Shown one piece after another: positions 34,079 through 46,705 of a DNA stretch of 64,000 nucleotides. This DNA is from Arthrobotrys musiformis (Eukaryota > Ascomycota > Orbiliomycetes > Orbiliales > Orbiliaceae), in NCBI GenBank assembly GCA_036971715.1, contig JAVHJL010000003.1, forward strand, positions 3,782,001 through 3,846,000, read 5' to 3'. Every line of letters begins with the position of its first letter. The first letter of the stretch is position 1. Under the pieces are notes generated by a model, which worked only from the letters and a program-made list of their open reading frames with translations, made no database searches and was not told where the DNA came from. The position numbers and the translations under genes were made by a program.

Positions 34079-36560
34079 ATGTCGGTAGTTGGCGTAGATT
34101 TCGGTTGCTTGAACACCGTCATTGCCGTCGCTCGCAATAGAGGTGTCGATGTGGTATGTCCTTATTCTTATCCACCACTTCCCCCCCATCCCTATCCCCT
34201 GCATCTGCCCCCATTCCAGACTCTCTATATCTGTCCCCTCGATATATATACCGATCTATATATATACTTCATGCTATCTTGATACTGACCATGCTTCTCT
34301 CTCTCTACAGATCACAAATGAAGTGTCCAACCGTGCCACTCCGTAAGTACCTTTTGACCCACCAACCACCACCTAATCAACGACAAGGGGTCACGATACT
34401 AACATTCTCTCTTCTATACACAAAGGTCCCTCGTCGGATTCGGTCCCAAGTCCCGATACCTCGGAGAGGCTGCCAAAACCCAGGAAATCTCCAATCTCAA
34501 GAACACCGTCGGTTCCTTAAAACGTCTCGCCGGTCGTTCTTTCTCCGACCCTGAGATCGATATTGAGAAGCAGTATGTCACCGCTGCCCTCGTCGACGTC
34601 AACGGCCAGGTTGGTGCCAAGGTCAACTACCTTGGGGAGCAGCAGGTCTTCTCGGCTACTGCTCTTATCGCCATGTACCTCACCAAGATCAAGGCTACTG
34701 CTTCGGCTGAGCTCAAGCTTCCTGTCTCGGACATCGTTATCAGCGTTCCTGCCTGGTTTACCGATGCCCAGAGAAGGGCTATCCTCGATGCCTCTGAGGT
34801 CGCCGGTCTCAAGACTCTTAGACTGATGAATGATACCACCGCTGCCGCCCTCGGATACGGTATCACCAAGATTGACCTCCCCACAGCGGAGGAAAAGCCC
34901 AGAAGGGTAGCCTTCGTCGACATTGGTTACTCAAACTACACCGTCTCCATCGTTTCCTTCCGTAAGGGTGAACTTACCGTCCTCTCCACCGCCTACGACA
35001 GACATTTCGGAGGCCGAGACTTCGACAAGGCTCTTGCCGACCACTTCGCTGCTGAGTTCAAAGAGAAATTCAAGATCGATGTCTACTCTAACCCTAAAGC
35101 TTATACCCGTCTCATGACCGGTGTCGAGAAGGTCAAGAAGGTCCTATCGGCGAATGCCCAGGCTCCTCTTAATATCGAGTCTATAATGAACGACATTGAC
35201 GTCAGAGGCATGCTCAAGCGTGAAGAACTCGAGGAACTCGTCAAGCCGCTCTTGGATCGTGCGACCGTTCCCTTACAACAGGCCCTCGACGACGCCGGCT
35301 TGAAGGCTAGCGATGTCGACTTCATCGAACTCATCGGTGGCTGCACCCGTGTTCCATCCCTCAAGGAAGCCATCTCTAACTTCTTCGGAAAACCCCTCTC
35401 CTTCACCCTTAACCAAGACGAGGCCGTTGCTCGTGGTTGTGCATTCGCCTGTGCGATATTATCACCCGTCTTCCGTGTCCGTGACTTCGCCGTTCACGAC
35501 ATCGTCTCCTACCCAATAGAATTCACGTGGGAGAAGTATGCCGAGATTCCGGACGAGGATACTACGCTCACAGTCTTCAACAAGAACAACACGGTGCCGT
35601 CGACTAAAATTCTGACGTTCTACCGAAAGGAATCATTCGACTTGGAGGCGAGGTATGCGGAGCCAGATAAGCTCCCCGGCAAGATCTCCCCATGGATCGG
35701 CCGGTTTTCCGTTAAGGGTGTCAAACCCGATCCAAAGGGCGACTTCATGATTTGCAAACTTAAGGCGAGGCTTAATCTGCATGGTGTCCTTAACATTGAG
35801 AGCGGGTACTACGTTGAGGAAGCCGAAGTCGAGGAACCAATCCCAGAAGACAAAGACGTGAGTTGCCCCTCCACTAATCCCTGTATCAAACCAACGCTAA
35901 CACCCCACCAGAAGGACGAAAACGACAAGACCCCACCAAAGACCCGAAAGGTGAAGAAGCAGGTCAAGAAGGGTGACCTCGCCGTCGTTAGCGGCACCAA
36001 TGCGGCCGACCAGGCCGCCAAGGATGCGCTGGCGGAGCGTGAGAACCAGATGTTCGTCGAAGACAAGCTCGTCGCCGACACCGAAGATCGCAAGAATGCT
36101 TTGGAGGAGTACATCTACGAAATGAGGTCCAAGATCGATGACCAGTACGCCGAGTTTGCGAGCGACAGCGAGAAGAGCAGATTGAAGGATATGCTCGAGG
36201 CTGCTGAGGTAATTCGCCCTTCTCAAATATATATATTGTCGATGGTGTGACAATGGCATGCTAACGTTATGTGAATAGAACTGGCTCTACGACGAAGGCG
36301 ACGATACCACAAAGGCCGCCTATGTCGCCAAGCACGAGGAACTCCGCTCCGTTGCTGGCCCCATTGTCCAACGCTACAACGACAAGGAAGAAGAAAAGCG
36401 ACAGGCCCAACGGGCGAAACGCGAGGTTATTGAAGCCGAGAAGCGTGCCCGCGACGAAGCAGCCAAGAAGGCTGAGGAGGCCAAGAAGGATACTGAGATG
36501 AAGGACGCCGGAGATGATATCCTGCAGCCAGAGATTGAGGAGGTCGAGATGAAGGATTAA
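34079..36560 (+). CDS. SSE1: Hsp110-family chaperone and Hsp70 nucleotide-exchange factor (Sse1)
   Basis: Five exons (34079-34153, 34311-34342, 34426-35857, 35912-36208, 36279-36560) give 705 residues. The ATPase domain starts SVVGVDFGCLNTVIAVARNRG, with ITNEVSNRATPSLVGFGPK, VPAWFTDAQRRA, FVDIGYSNYTVS, HFGGRDFD and ELIGGCTRVP. The substrate-binding region ends in the Hsp110-type acidic loop and a helical bundle (VADTEDRKNALEEYIYEMR, NWLYDEGDDTTKAAY), followed by a Lys/Glu-rich tail ending EVEMKD. The VARNRG and NEVSNR motifs separate Sse1 from canonical Hsp70. In the cytosol it releases ADP from Ssa-type Hsp70 and holds unfolded proteins. The first two introns fall in the same N-terminal part as in other filamentous fungi. 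The heat shock element upstream suggests Hsf1 control. Confidence 0.96.
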
Positions 36561-37437
36561 ACGTCCATAATTCCGTCATCCGGGATATTTTGAAGATAAA
36601 AGTACCTATTTCTTTTTTTTTGAATTCATTATGAGGGTAGAAATGGCTTAGAAGCTACAGGTGGACGGATTGGTGGTGGATACATATTTTCTTTGCACTC
36701 CTATTATTGTATAGGAGGTTTCCGACGGAGGAGGGGGGTCATCAGTCGCTGACCGACTGGACTTTTTCTTTTCTTTCCCTTTCTTTCCTTTTCTTTGACT
36801 ACCTTTGTTTCGGTCTCTGTTTTACAACATATAGAAGAGCTTCAACACGTGGGTTTGCGGCTTTATTACTACTACTACTACTACTCTTTTTTTACTAGGG
36901 TTTTTAATATAAACCTCCATTTCTCTCCCCTTTGTCAACCACTGGCTCTGTTTTTTTCTTTGTAGTGCGGTTTCTCGTTCTTTGGGCGGGATGCTTTGTA
37001 AGATTCGTACTTAGATATAGACCGTTTGCATGCTGCGATTGATGTGACGACTTGAGCTTGAGCTTGAGCTGTGTGTGGTGGATTTTATATTAGGCTATAT
37101 CTGCTCTACTATGCTTGTACGAACCCATTGCATAGTGGCGGAGGATATATCAGGATTTCATAAAGTACATTTTATACGGTGATGTCTCAAAATACATACT
37201 ATAATAATAAAATCGAAGTGGAGATGATTCGCTTTTGGTAGGGTATTATATCATATATCCCATAAAAAAAAAAAAAAATAGGTTGAGAAAGAAAAAGGAT
37301 GTATCTACACTCCTCCTTTCCCCTCGGCTTTTAATCATTCCCCCTTCAATAGTCCTTAGTGGTAAATTAACCTAGGTACATATTCCCACTTGCAGGCTTT
37401 ATATACAAAAAAGAGCATCTCATGAGATTAAATAAAT
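36561..37437. other. Convergent intergenic region
   Basis: 3' flanks of SSE1 (+) and the malate dehydrogenase gene (-). It holds a short ACT trinucleotide run (36866-36881) and T-rich tracts. No gene is visible. Confidence 0.55.
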
Positions 37438-38802
37438 CTACTTTGGAGGATTGGCCTTGACGAACTCGACACCCTTGTCGATGTTTTTCTTGAGGTCCTT
37501 GACGCAGGCATCGATCAAATCCTTCTCGTAGGCGTTGATATCACCGATACCTCTGATCTCCTTGACACCATCTGGTCCCAACTCGACGTTGGAAGCGAAG
37601 AATTCGACACCTTGGTCTTTGAACAGTGGGGATTCGACGAATGTTGGCTCCACGACACCGGTTTCACCGTCCTTGGCACGGAGGAGGGATTCGGCCATTC
37701 TGAAACCAGCGAGAGCCATGGATAGAGTGGCGGATCCGGCGCCGTCCTTGGCTTTGACGACTTCGTCACCGCCGAATTGGATGCGGTTTACGAGGGCGTC
37801 ACGGGCTTCGCCGGAGATATCGGGGTGGTTTGATTGGGAGAGGAGGGGGACGATGGTGACGCCGGAATGGCCGCCGACTACTGTGACTTTTTCGGCGGAT
37901 GGGTCGGTGGATTTGAGTTCTGAGATGAAGCGGGAGGCGCGGACGACGTCGAGGGTTGTGACGCCGAAGAGGGTTTTTGGGTTGTAGACTCCGCGGCGTT
38001 TGTAGACTTCTGCGCAGATTGGGACGGTGGAGTTGACCTTTTTTAAAGTTAGTGGGGTTTGGAGGGAGGGGGAACTGGGGGGTGGCATACGGGATTAGCG
38101 ATGATGCAGAGTTTGGCTGTTGGGTTGGCTTGTGCGGTTGCATCGGCCAAATCACGGACGATGGAGGCATTGGTGTTGAACAAGTCTTTTATACACATAT
38201 ATCATCAGTAATTAATTACCATAGAGAAGACAAGGAGGAGGAGGAGGGCATACCATCACGCGACATGCCGGGCTTTCGTGGAACACCGGCGGGGATCAAA
38301 ACGACCTCAGCGCCCTTAAGAGCCTCAGCGAGGTTCTCAGGGGATGGAGCGTATCCTTTGACCTTATTTCAAAAACACCATCAGTTCCATCCATCCCCAC
38401 ACACGACGGAGGAGGCATCAAGGGGGGACATACAACGCTGTTAGTGTTAACATGCGAGATATCAGCAGCGACACCTATACCCAAGTCAGCATTCCAACCC
38501 CACTAGCTCCGGAACCCTCAAACCGGACCAAAGGAACAGGTGTAGAAAACTAACCAGGCGCGCCACGGACATCGTACAAAGCCAACTCGGTGACCTTCGG
38601 CGAGAGCTTCAACAACAGCGACAACGGCTGTCCGATACCACCGGCAGCTCCGAGAACCGCGACTTTGTAGTACTATTATAAAACTAATTAAAACCACTGT
38701 CTTATAACAATTGGATGCGAGGGGAAAAGGTACCTGGGAAGCAGAAGCCGAGAAGGCACGCTTCTGGGCGAGGTTTTGGGTTTGTCGGCGGAGGGCGAAC
38801 AT
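37438..38802 (-). CDS. MDH1: Mitochondrial malate dehydrogenase
   Basis: Six exons (38802-38734, 38672-38555, 38474-38434, 38362-38254, 38185-38091, 38037-37438) give 343 residues. The first exon encodes a mitochondrial presequence (MFALRRQTQNLAQKRAFSASA): Arg-rich, no acidic residues, with a probable cleavage near the second exon. The NAD-binding motif VLGAAGGIGQPLSLLLK is followed by the substrate loop IPAGVPRKPGMSRDDLF, NPVNSTVPI, and VVGGHSGVTIVP with the catalytic His. The enzyme interconverts malate and oxaloacetate with NAD in the TCA cycle. All splice junctions restore the frame, and the protein ends VKANPPK. No SKL-type peroxisomal signal is present, which supports the mitochondrial isoform. 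Confidence 0.97.
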
Positions 38803-39568
38803 TTTTTTTATTTTATTTTATTCTAGTGGTCGTTGGTGGTTAGTCTTTTATACGTCGAGAAAGAACGTGGTAATATAACAATCGTGGTGGGGAAAGCGGA
38901 TGAGGGGAGCAAAAGAAAACGCCCTTCAGCTCCAGCTTTTTTCCCCGCCACGTTCCCCATCCACGGTATCAACCCGCCCACCCGGCCAATTGACCGGAAC
39001 CACACGTAGAAAACAACATAAACACGTACCTTACCAAAAAGAAATTAAAAAAAGAAGAAGTCGAAGAAGTGTGGAGAGATGGGGAGGATGTCTTCAGAAG
39101 GGGCGAGGTTGAGGGTTGGCTTTGGAGAGAGAAAAGCCGAAAGTCGGGATTTGGTGTGATTCTTATACCGGGGTTTTTTTTCTCGGTGTGTCGGCAATTC
39201 CAGGCTAAAAATTTTCAAGCTGGTGCTTCCCAACACACAAGGCCGCAATGGCATAACTAATAGAAAATGGAAATCCCGCATTCTCGGGAATCACTTTGCA
39301 TGTGGCTGGAGGGGCGTGGGGGGTGCAGGGGGCTTCTTGTGCTGCTCATTGGCGCAGTTGGTGATGGGGGGCTTTGAGAATGGAGTCCGACATTGACGTT
39401 GACGTCATTTCACGGGCTAAATGGCCGGCTTCACTGGCCTGGTGGGGACGTGTCGGTGGATTAATGACCATACTCTTATATATCTATATCTGATCTCAAA
39501 TATGTTATATAACCCGTGGTACAGATTCAAATGCACAAATGAGAGAGAAAGAGGGGGTGAGAGAGCGG
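38803..39568. other. Intergenic region between two minus-strand genes
   Basis: Promoter side of MDH1 and 3' flank of the checkpoint gene. A CCAAT-type site (attgg, about 39350) is present. No gene is supported. Confidence 0.45.
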
Positions 39569-42561
39569 TCACTGCTTCATCTCCTCCTCCCTCAAAACCC
39601 TATCCCCCTCCAACATACTCTCCGTCATCAAATCCCCCCCATCGCCATCGCTCCTCCCCCTAAACAGCCCCCAAATCTCATCTCCCTGCTCCATCGTCAC
39701 ACTCCCCTCGAGCACCTCCATCGCCATCTCCACCGTCTCCGGCAGCACCCCCGCTCTACTCAAATACCCCCCATCCTGCACAAACGCTACCCTCGCAAAC
39801 ACAACCAAATGCTTATACCCGTTCCCGTTATGCGCATTACTCCCCAACAACCGCTCAATATCATCATTACTCGTCTGCAGCTTCAAAACCCGGTGTATGA
39901 ACGATACTCCATTATTTATAAAATTAACAGAGTTTTTCAGTCCGTATCTGTCTTCGTATATCTCTTCTAGCTCGTGGTGTAACCGCACGATTATACGGCT
40001 TAACGCCTGCCAGTTCGAGTTCGTCACTAGACTTGTGATACCGTGCGTCGTGGACGCGATGCATGAGTAGAATGTTAGAATCGCACTGCGGATCGATAGT
40101 ATCTCTGCCCGACGGTGACCCGGTTCGACCGTGGAATCGACTTTGGGTTCCGTGGTTAGAAGGAATGAAGCGTGGATTAGCGTTACTCTCTCATAGTCCT
40201 TTTGCTGGAGGGGGTCTGGAGAGATCGGCCCGTATGAAGTGGAGAACACAGATGATGGTAGGGTATTAAGAATTAGACGGATGTGAGAAATTGGCTGATT
40301 ATATGTCATGAATGGGGCGATGAAATCCGGCTGGATAAGGGCCCAGAAGCTGAGACGCCAGTTAGCGAGATGTATGTGAAAGGAGAGACCCTAGAGGGGC
40401 ATACTGTCGATTTAGGTCGTCATTGATGAGGACCCCCAACGCTACTGTCTCAAACAGTAACAGGCACTTCTCAACGTCAACCAGCGGATTAATCCGGTCG
40501 TTACGCCCCTTGAACCGCTCCAGCGAGTTCAGCATCACCGTCTTCTGGAGAACCTCCACGAAAGGCTCCAATATTATTGGAAACAATTGTTCTCCAAAAT
40601 CATTATTGATAACGTAGTGCAAGAAGTCCAAAACCAATGATAATGGCTCAAACTAGTCCGGTTAGCAAGATTGATACAAAATATCTGTATTGATAATGGT
40701 AGCTACTCACAAACTTTTCCGTGTAACACCGATCCCATAACGCAATAAGAATGCAGCAAATCCTCGCCGGAAATTCGCCATACGCAGCATCCACGTCCGC
40801 CTGAGGAACGTTCTCCATGAAGAGCGCTGCTAACGACGTCCCTGCTTCCGAAGGGAAATTATAGTTCTCTAAAATTTCCAAGATCGTAAGCGCCCCGTCG
40901 TTAGGCTTATGCGACAAAATACTCTCAAGAAACTATATTTTTGTTAGAATCATCGATGGTACCTCGAGATAAATGAGATAATACCTGTTGCCTGTCATCA
41001 TTCCCCAGGCCTAGATCCTCGAGCGTCATTTTATCAATCATGGCATCAAAGTCCTCTTCCTCGGGGTCCAGCCCCGTCTCCATCATCACAGATCTCTGCG
41101 CGTTGTTCCCCGACTGCAAAATCGGCAGCATCAACGTCTGCGACTTCATCGGCGACTCATTCGGCTTTCTCTTCCGCTTGGCGCTCTTCGAAGGCGTCCT
41201 TCGGCCACGGCTGCCAGGCATACCCACAGGAGGGCTACTCCGTAGCATACCGGCTTCGTCGTCATCGAACCCGTCACAGAGCTCCGTAATTCGGTTCTTC
41301 CTGGGTGTTTGAAGACCCGACTCCTTCAAGGCTTTCGATGGTAGCCTGACCTTCTCCTGGTACTGCTTTAATTCCCTGTGCATTTCCTTCTGGTCATTCC
41401 GGTCGAATTCAAGATCGGCCTGCATCTTGACCACATCCGCCCGCAATTTTGCCATTTCTTCCTCGGCCTTATCGGATTTCTGTTGGGCATAAGACCTGAT
41501 CGCATCGACCTCGGATCGGTGCTCCGTATCCGCCTTTTCCATCTTCTTCCGTAGTAGCAAGTTCTCGCCGGTCTTGATCTGCACATCCACATTTGCCTGT
41601 TTTAATTTCTTTTGTAACTCATCCTTCTCAAGCAGTAACTGTTGTGCAGCCTTCCTCAGAGTCTCAAGTTCCTCCAGATCATGTGCTGTCAACCCTCCTT
41701 TCCCTCCATCGACGTCCATAACGGCGCTTTCGCCGGCTTTGGTGACCTCTGCTTCAGCGACCGCATCATAGTCCACCATGTCATGATTAGTAACACGATG
41801 CGATGTAGCGGTTTTCCCCAAAGTTTGGTCATTGCTACTGATCCAAGCGGAGGTGCCAAAGGCAGAGGTCCCCAAGGCCGATGCTTCAAGCGCCGCTGTT
41901 CCTCCCGCCTCCTGAACCACCATTTCGGTTGCTGCACCGGTATCCCATAGCTCTTTAGCTTGGTCATAATTGGCGTATTCCTCCGGTCTGGCGGTATTGG
42001 CAGGTGCAGCTGGTTGGGGATTTGGCCTTGCTGTACCGTTCGTTGTTTGATACACATGTGGTGCAGCGGGGCGTTTCAGAGGGTTCTGTAACCGTGATTG
42101 GTTACCAGGAGTGCTCGGTAACGTCGGTTGAGTGATGTATGAAGGCGTAGGTTGACGATATGAATTCCGAGGTTGCAATTGCCGCTGGCGGTGGGAGTAT
42201 GTTTGCGATAATTGTGTCTGGCGTTGTTCGGTGATGTAGGCTTGCTGCTGTGCTACCGTTTGCGTGGGCTGTGTAGGTACAGCCGCCTGCTGCTCGGCCT
42301 GCCGCTGTTGAGCGAGATATGCATCCTGCTGTTGCTGCCGTAGTCGCTGACGTTCCTGATTTCGAGCGAGGTAGGCGGCACGGACTTCTTGTTCTTCTGC
42401 CGATAGGTTTTTGGGGGCAGGCGGCGGAGCTGGCCTTGGTGGTTGAAAGGCGGGATTTGTGTAGGGTCTGTGAGGGCCGGAGTGCGATTGTGTCGCATTC
42501 TGGCGGTTGGAAGTGAATGAGGCCCCCGCTTTCGAGGAGATTTGGTAGGGATTCCGTGGAG

Positions 42562-42594
<33 letters not shown>

Positions 42595-42748
42595 TGATTG
42601 CTGGAGGGGGTTGAGGTTGAGGTTGAGGTTGTTCAGCCTTCTTTTGCTTCTGGGTCAGCGACGCGAGCAAGGCCGCGTTTTCGATCTCCTGCAGCTCGTC
42701 GAGATTGATGTCATCATCTGAACCGAAGTAGTCCTCTTCGGCCGCCAT
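39569..42748 (-). CDS. ATRIP/Rad26/UvsD-type DNA-damage checkpoint protein
   Basis: Four exons (42748-40985, 40932-40711, 40652-40405, 40349-39569) join in frame to 1004 residues. The N-terminus EEDYFGSDDDINLDELQEIE is acidic like the RPA-binding end of ATRIP. A Gln-run and a Pro/Gln-rich disordered region follow, then a long coiled coil (about 340-480) containing VQIKTGENLLLRKKMEKA, close to the TGE...R motif in fungal Rad26/UvsD. A Lys/Arg-rich nuclear signal (SAKRKRKP) comes next. The C-terminal half is helical, with RHFWALIQPDFIA across the last splice site. ATRIP partners recruit the ATR/Mec1/Rad3 kinase to RPA-coated single-stranded DNA. The start is the only in-frame ATG before the acidic motif. 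The assignment rests on order and composition, so a related coiled-coil protein remains possible. Confidence 0.72.
42562..42592. repeat. (CTG)10 trinucleotide repeat encoding polyglutamine
   Basis: A near-perfect CTG run (CAG on the coding strand) gives ten glutamines in the checkpoint protein at residues about 53-62. It is length-variable by nature and useful as a marker. Confidence 0.8.
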
Positions 42749-44096
42749 TTGTGGAGTAGAGCATCGCACTGGAAGGTTCGACAGTGGATGGCGATTAACC
42801 CCGGTCGGTTGTTCTGAAGGAGTGATGTAGACGGGCGAGGTGGTGGTTCATGACAATTAGTTTTGGTGTTTTGGATTAGCTGGGCAGCCTTGGAGGCGAG
42901 TTTGGCGAATGCAGGCGGCCCCGCTGCATTGGCCTCGAACGCCCAATCAACCGCCTAAGCTAATGCTGGGCCTGGTACCTCGAGCTACCAGCTCCCCCCA
43001 GCGGCACGGATGGGTTATATCGGAATCGACGGTACCATGAAAAGCACTTCGCCATGAAGTTGAATCACCATCTCATGATTTTATGGTATATTGTCCGGTC
43101 CCAGCAAATCGACTTCACAGACGAGAGGCAATGCAGCTATTATCGTAAATCACATCAACGTTTGCATTTGGAGCTGATTTATAATATTGGCATCGAGCCT
43201 CGTATCAAACATCCGCCAATCCACGTGTGAAAAGCGTGCAGGGGGGGGGGGGGGGGGGGTGGGGCCATATGCATCCAAACCACGGCAAAGGCGTGGCTGA
43301 CTGATTGCCCTAGTTCAAGGCTACATTGTTCTCCAAGCGGTAATTCCACCCCGATGATTACTTAGACTTCAAAAGGAAAATCCACTTTTTCTGACTGAAT
43401 ATATAATCGGCACAGCAGGTTTCCTCATCAATATTACAATGAAACGAAAATGCGATGTGCGATTGTAATAAACAGGCCGGCCTACACGGCACTGAGGGCG
43501 AAGGCCTTAAAACAGCCGTGAACAATCAAAGAGTGGATCCTAAGGCAAAGTCCACTCGCCGCATCTCGACAATCGACTTTTTTTATCTCTCCTTCTCACA
43601 GGAATAAGGACAAGGCTATTGATTCAACGCCGTTTCCCACAGATGACGTGTTTAGTAGCAGCAAAGCCCGAATGATTGGGTGTAGCTGGAGGCTCATTCG
43701 GTCGACTGGTAGACGACTCGGAAGGATGCTCACCGTCCCGCACATCTGCGTCAACCGAAGTTGAGTTCGCAGGGCCCTGGGGATGGTGTGCCTCATTATT
43801 TGTCTTAATCTATATCCAAATTGGAATGCGGGCTCAACTTAATTTGGTAGTATCAAGCTTTTTTTTTGTATACTTCGATTGACTTCGAGATATCACAATT
43901 ACTGTGCTACTTTGCGATATTATGAAACTGGCAAGGCTTCAATCGAAATCTTTTCTATAAAGAGGTCTCGGGGTAATCGCGCTATTACAAAAAAGAGTCA
44001 TGTATCGATATCGAATTCACAGTCGCCTTCCAAAGCAACAAAACGATATCAATTTACGCTATATATCTATATTTAGGTTTATTTTGAATATACAAA
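42749..44096. other. Divergent intergenic region
   Basis: Between the 5' ends of the checkpoint gene (-) and the Clr5 gene (+). It includes a 19-nt G run at 43241-43259 and AT-rich DNA closer to the right. No gene is supported. Confidence 0.5.
43241..43259. repeat. Poly(G) run of 19 nt
   Basis: An uninterrupted G tract followed by TGGGG. It can form a quadruplex on the plus strand and may also mark an assembly-uncertain point. Confidence 0.7.
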
Positions 44097-45261
44097 ATGT
44101 CAAGCTCCAGGTTCAACAACTTCAAACCATACGACGGCACTCGAGTCCAGAAGCGAGGGTACCGTAAAAACGAAGTCTGGGATGAACACAAAGATTTCAT
44201 CTTGGACCTCGTTCAACGCGGTGAGAAACAAAAGAATATCCTCGCGGCATTGAAGAATGAGAGAGGATTCGATACCAAGTTCGTAACCAATCCGTTTTCT
44301 ACTTTTTTCCCTCTTTCGATTTATATGAAATTGTTGGATTTTTGGGCTAACAACCCCATCCGCTGAACCGAAAAACAGTCTGAACCAGTTGAAGAGCAAA
44401 CTGGGCATCTGGGGCGCCTCGAGCAAGAACCTATCAAAGAAGCAGCGGAAGTGGATTTATCTGATGAATCAACACCGCCATGAAATGGGGAAGGAGACTA
44501 TCTTTTACTTTGGAGATACCGGTTTTCCAGTCACGGAGTCGCAAATGGGGAGTATCATGAAGGGCGGAGAAAGGGAGTTCTCTGGTATGTCAGCCCTAAG
44601 GCTAGAAAGAATCTACTGTAAACCATGAGCACTAAATAAACTGATGTTAACCCCCAAAGCTATGGATGATATCCCCGCGAGCCCCGGTGAATTAGAAATG
44701 ACAACTCCACCCCCGATGGATCTAGCGGATGGAGAAGCCGAGGATTACGATTATAATTATGATATCTCCGAAGACCAAATGGAGCTAATCGTTAGTACTG
44801 CAAATGTAAAAAACCAACTCATTTTCTTTCTTACCTTTACCCACCGACTCACCCGCGAGTAATAGCTAGGTATCTATCGAAACTATCGGACTGGGGAATA
44901 CTTCGAATATTACGGTGAATGATGAACACCCAGTCCCCGGAACCGACGATAGGTTCTGAAGCAACTACTCTGTTATCCAGCGGCTTGGGAATTTTTTCCG
45001 AGAAAGTACTCCAAACACTCTGATCCTTTTCATCTTACTAATAAGACACCGGATGCAGACAACCTTTCTCCCGCCGAGATCACAGACAACTCCTGGTTAG
45101 AGCCTTCTAAAGCACATTTAGCATAGCTTGTTCAGTGGATGGCGGAGTTCGACGACAGCAAATACTATCCAAAACTCAAAAGATTCTCCGACAAGGTCGC
45201 ACAATCCGATGCACGGGCCGAAAGACTAGAGAATAGCGGAGTTTTCAATGAGATTTTGTAA
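44097..45261 (+). CDS. Clr5-domain protein, 3' part apparently decayed
   Basis: Exons 44097-44278, 44379-44584 and 44660-44790 (or -44805) are in frame. The N-terminus holds a Clr5-type domain: VWDEHKDFILDLVQRGEKQ, ILAALKNERGF, LNQLKSKLGIWGASSKN. Clr5 is a short helical domain common in filamentous fungi, probably DNA- or protein-binding. A further exon from 44870 (VSIETIGLGN...PVPGTDDR) can follow. The same style of coding continues to 45261 (VLKQLLCYPAAWEF...FSDKVAQSDARAERL), but only after a one-base shift near 44952 and past TAG at 45124-45126, where CAG would restore Gln. A shorter product ending near 44930 is possible through the alternative acceptor at 44866. Either the C-terminal 100 residues are degenerating or the sequence contains errors. 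Confidence 0.55.
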
Positions 45262-46705
45262 ATATATGAGGCGGAGGGTGAGGGGAGGCGGGGGGTGAGG
45301 GAGGGAGGGAGGAGGATATATGAGGAGGGAGGTTGGCTTTGTATACGATTCCGATTTGGGATATACAGATGAGGTGTACGGATGTATATATACTGCTGGG
45401 AAGGTGAACGGGAGGGTGTGAGATTTTGTGGGGTCTCATTATATTAAAGAATCAGTTAGCTGATACTATAAGACGAGTTGAACAAGGCATATCTATAAAT
45501 ATATATCTGAGGACCTTTTTACTATCGATTGTAGACCCGCATTAGATCTTTAATTCTAATCGTGTACTTGGTCGCTTATGGAGATCCGATTCTTATACAT
45601 AGGTAGACTGGTCTCGCGACACAGACTGGAGTTTGTTTGGCCGCAGATACGTTTAAATGTTTTTGCTGCCATTAACATCATATGATATACACAACAATAT
45701 AACAACTTTTACAATCTCATTTTATCCCGCTAAACAAATGTTAATTATAACTTTGAGCGCTACTGGTTTTCTGTAGCTGAAGCGTAGGATTATTTATTAA
45801 AATTTAGTTCCCAGGTTGAAGTCTTGCCTGAGAAATAGCCGTGTCTATTTGTTCCTACCAACCTAGCGTAAATTCCAAGTGAGGAGACCAGTGGTCTCAT
45901 ACGTAGTGTCCTGGGACTATGGCGATGTTGGTATCAAAATGTGTATTGGCCGCTTGTAGTACACAAATCAGCTGCCCCGAATATTGATAACCAAATATTA
46001 AACCCTCTTCACATGAATTAATTTTGCAGTAGACTCGAACCAGAGTTATAACCGTAGCTCCTTAGTACAGCCGAAGATATAGAGATTTTAGGGAGGTCCA
46101 TGGGCGTCCTATCCCAAGTCTGGGCATCTCCAAATTATGAATTATGCAAAAGTATTGCCCACACGTACATGTTACGGTGCCGAGAAATCTTTATAGCTTA
46201 ACTCAGGTAAACTGCTCAGGACGTATTATATGCCGTTATAATTAGCATTGAGAGCGTAAACACCGCCACTGAAAACATGAGGCTGCTGCTACTGCTTGCT
46301 CTGTATACCCTCACTACCATATACCGTCTACAGGTTCAAGCCCTCGCTACTACGACCATCGCTATATACCGAGGGCCCACAAGCCTATCATCGGGTCTCA
46401 ATTGATCAAAAGAGGATGCATCGATAGTTTCAGGGAGAAATTAGATCGTACCGCCGAGCGCCTGGATTCGAGGCTAGATCGTACCCACCTCCAGCTCCCC
46501 TGGTGCATCCAAGCATCTGCTCATCCATCTCATCTCATCACCATCTACATACTTCATCGATTCATCGTCTTTCAAGGCCAATCTCCTCTGATTAGTGACC
46601 CCGGTTTGTGACGTCTCTCAAGCCGACCTCAGTGACTGAATTACTCGGAATACCAAGCTACCGGCCTGTTCAGTTAGCGTATGAAGCCGTACCATCTCTA
46701 CGAAT
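45262..46705. other. Intergenic region with G-rich tract and short repeats
   Basis: A strongly G-rich plus strand at 45275-45320 lies just after the Clr5 stop. The rest is AT-rich. A variant of the dispersed repeat at 46456-46473 is flanked by an 11-bp direct repeat. No gene is supported; the frame 46402-46611 has no domain. Confidence 0.45.
46442..46484 (+). repeat. Dispersed-repeat variant between 11-bp direct repeats
   Basis: tagatcgtacc at 46442-46452 recurs at 46474-46484. Between them lies gagcgcctggattcgagg, a variant of the 27-bp repeat at 14939 and 20738. The arrangement resembles a short insertion with target-site duplication. Confidence 0.5.
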
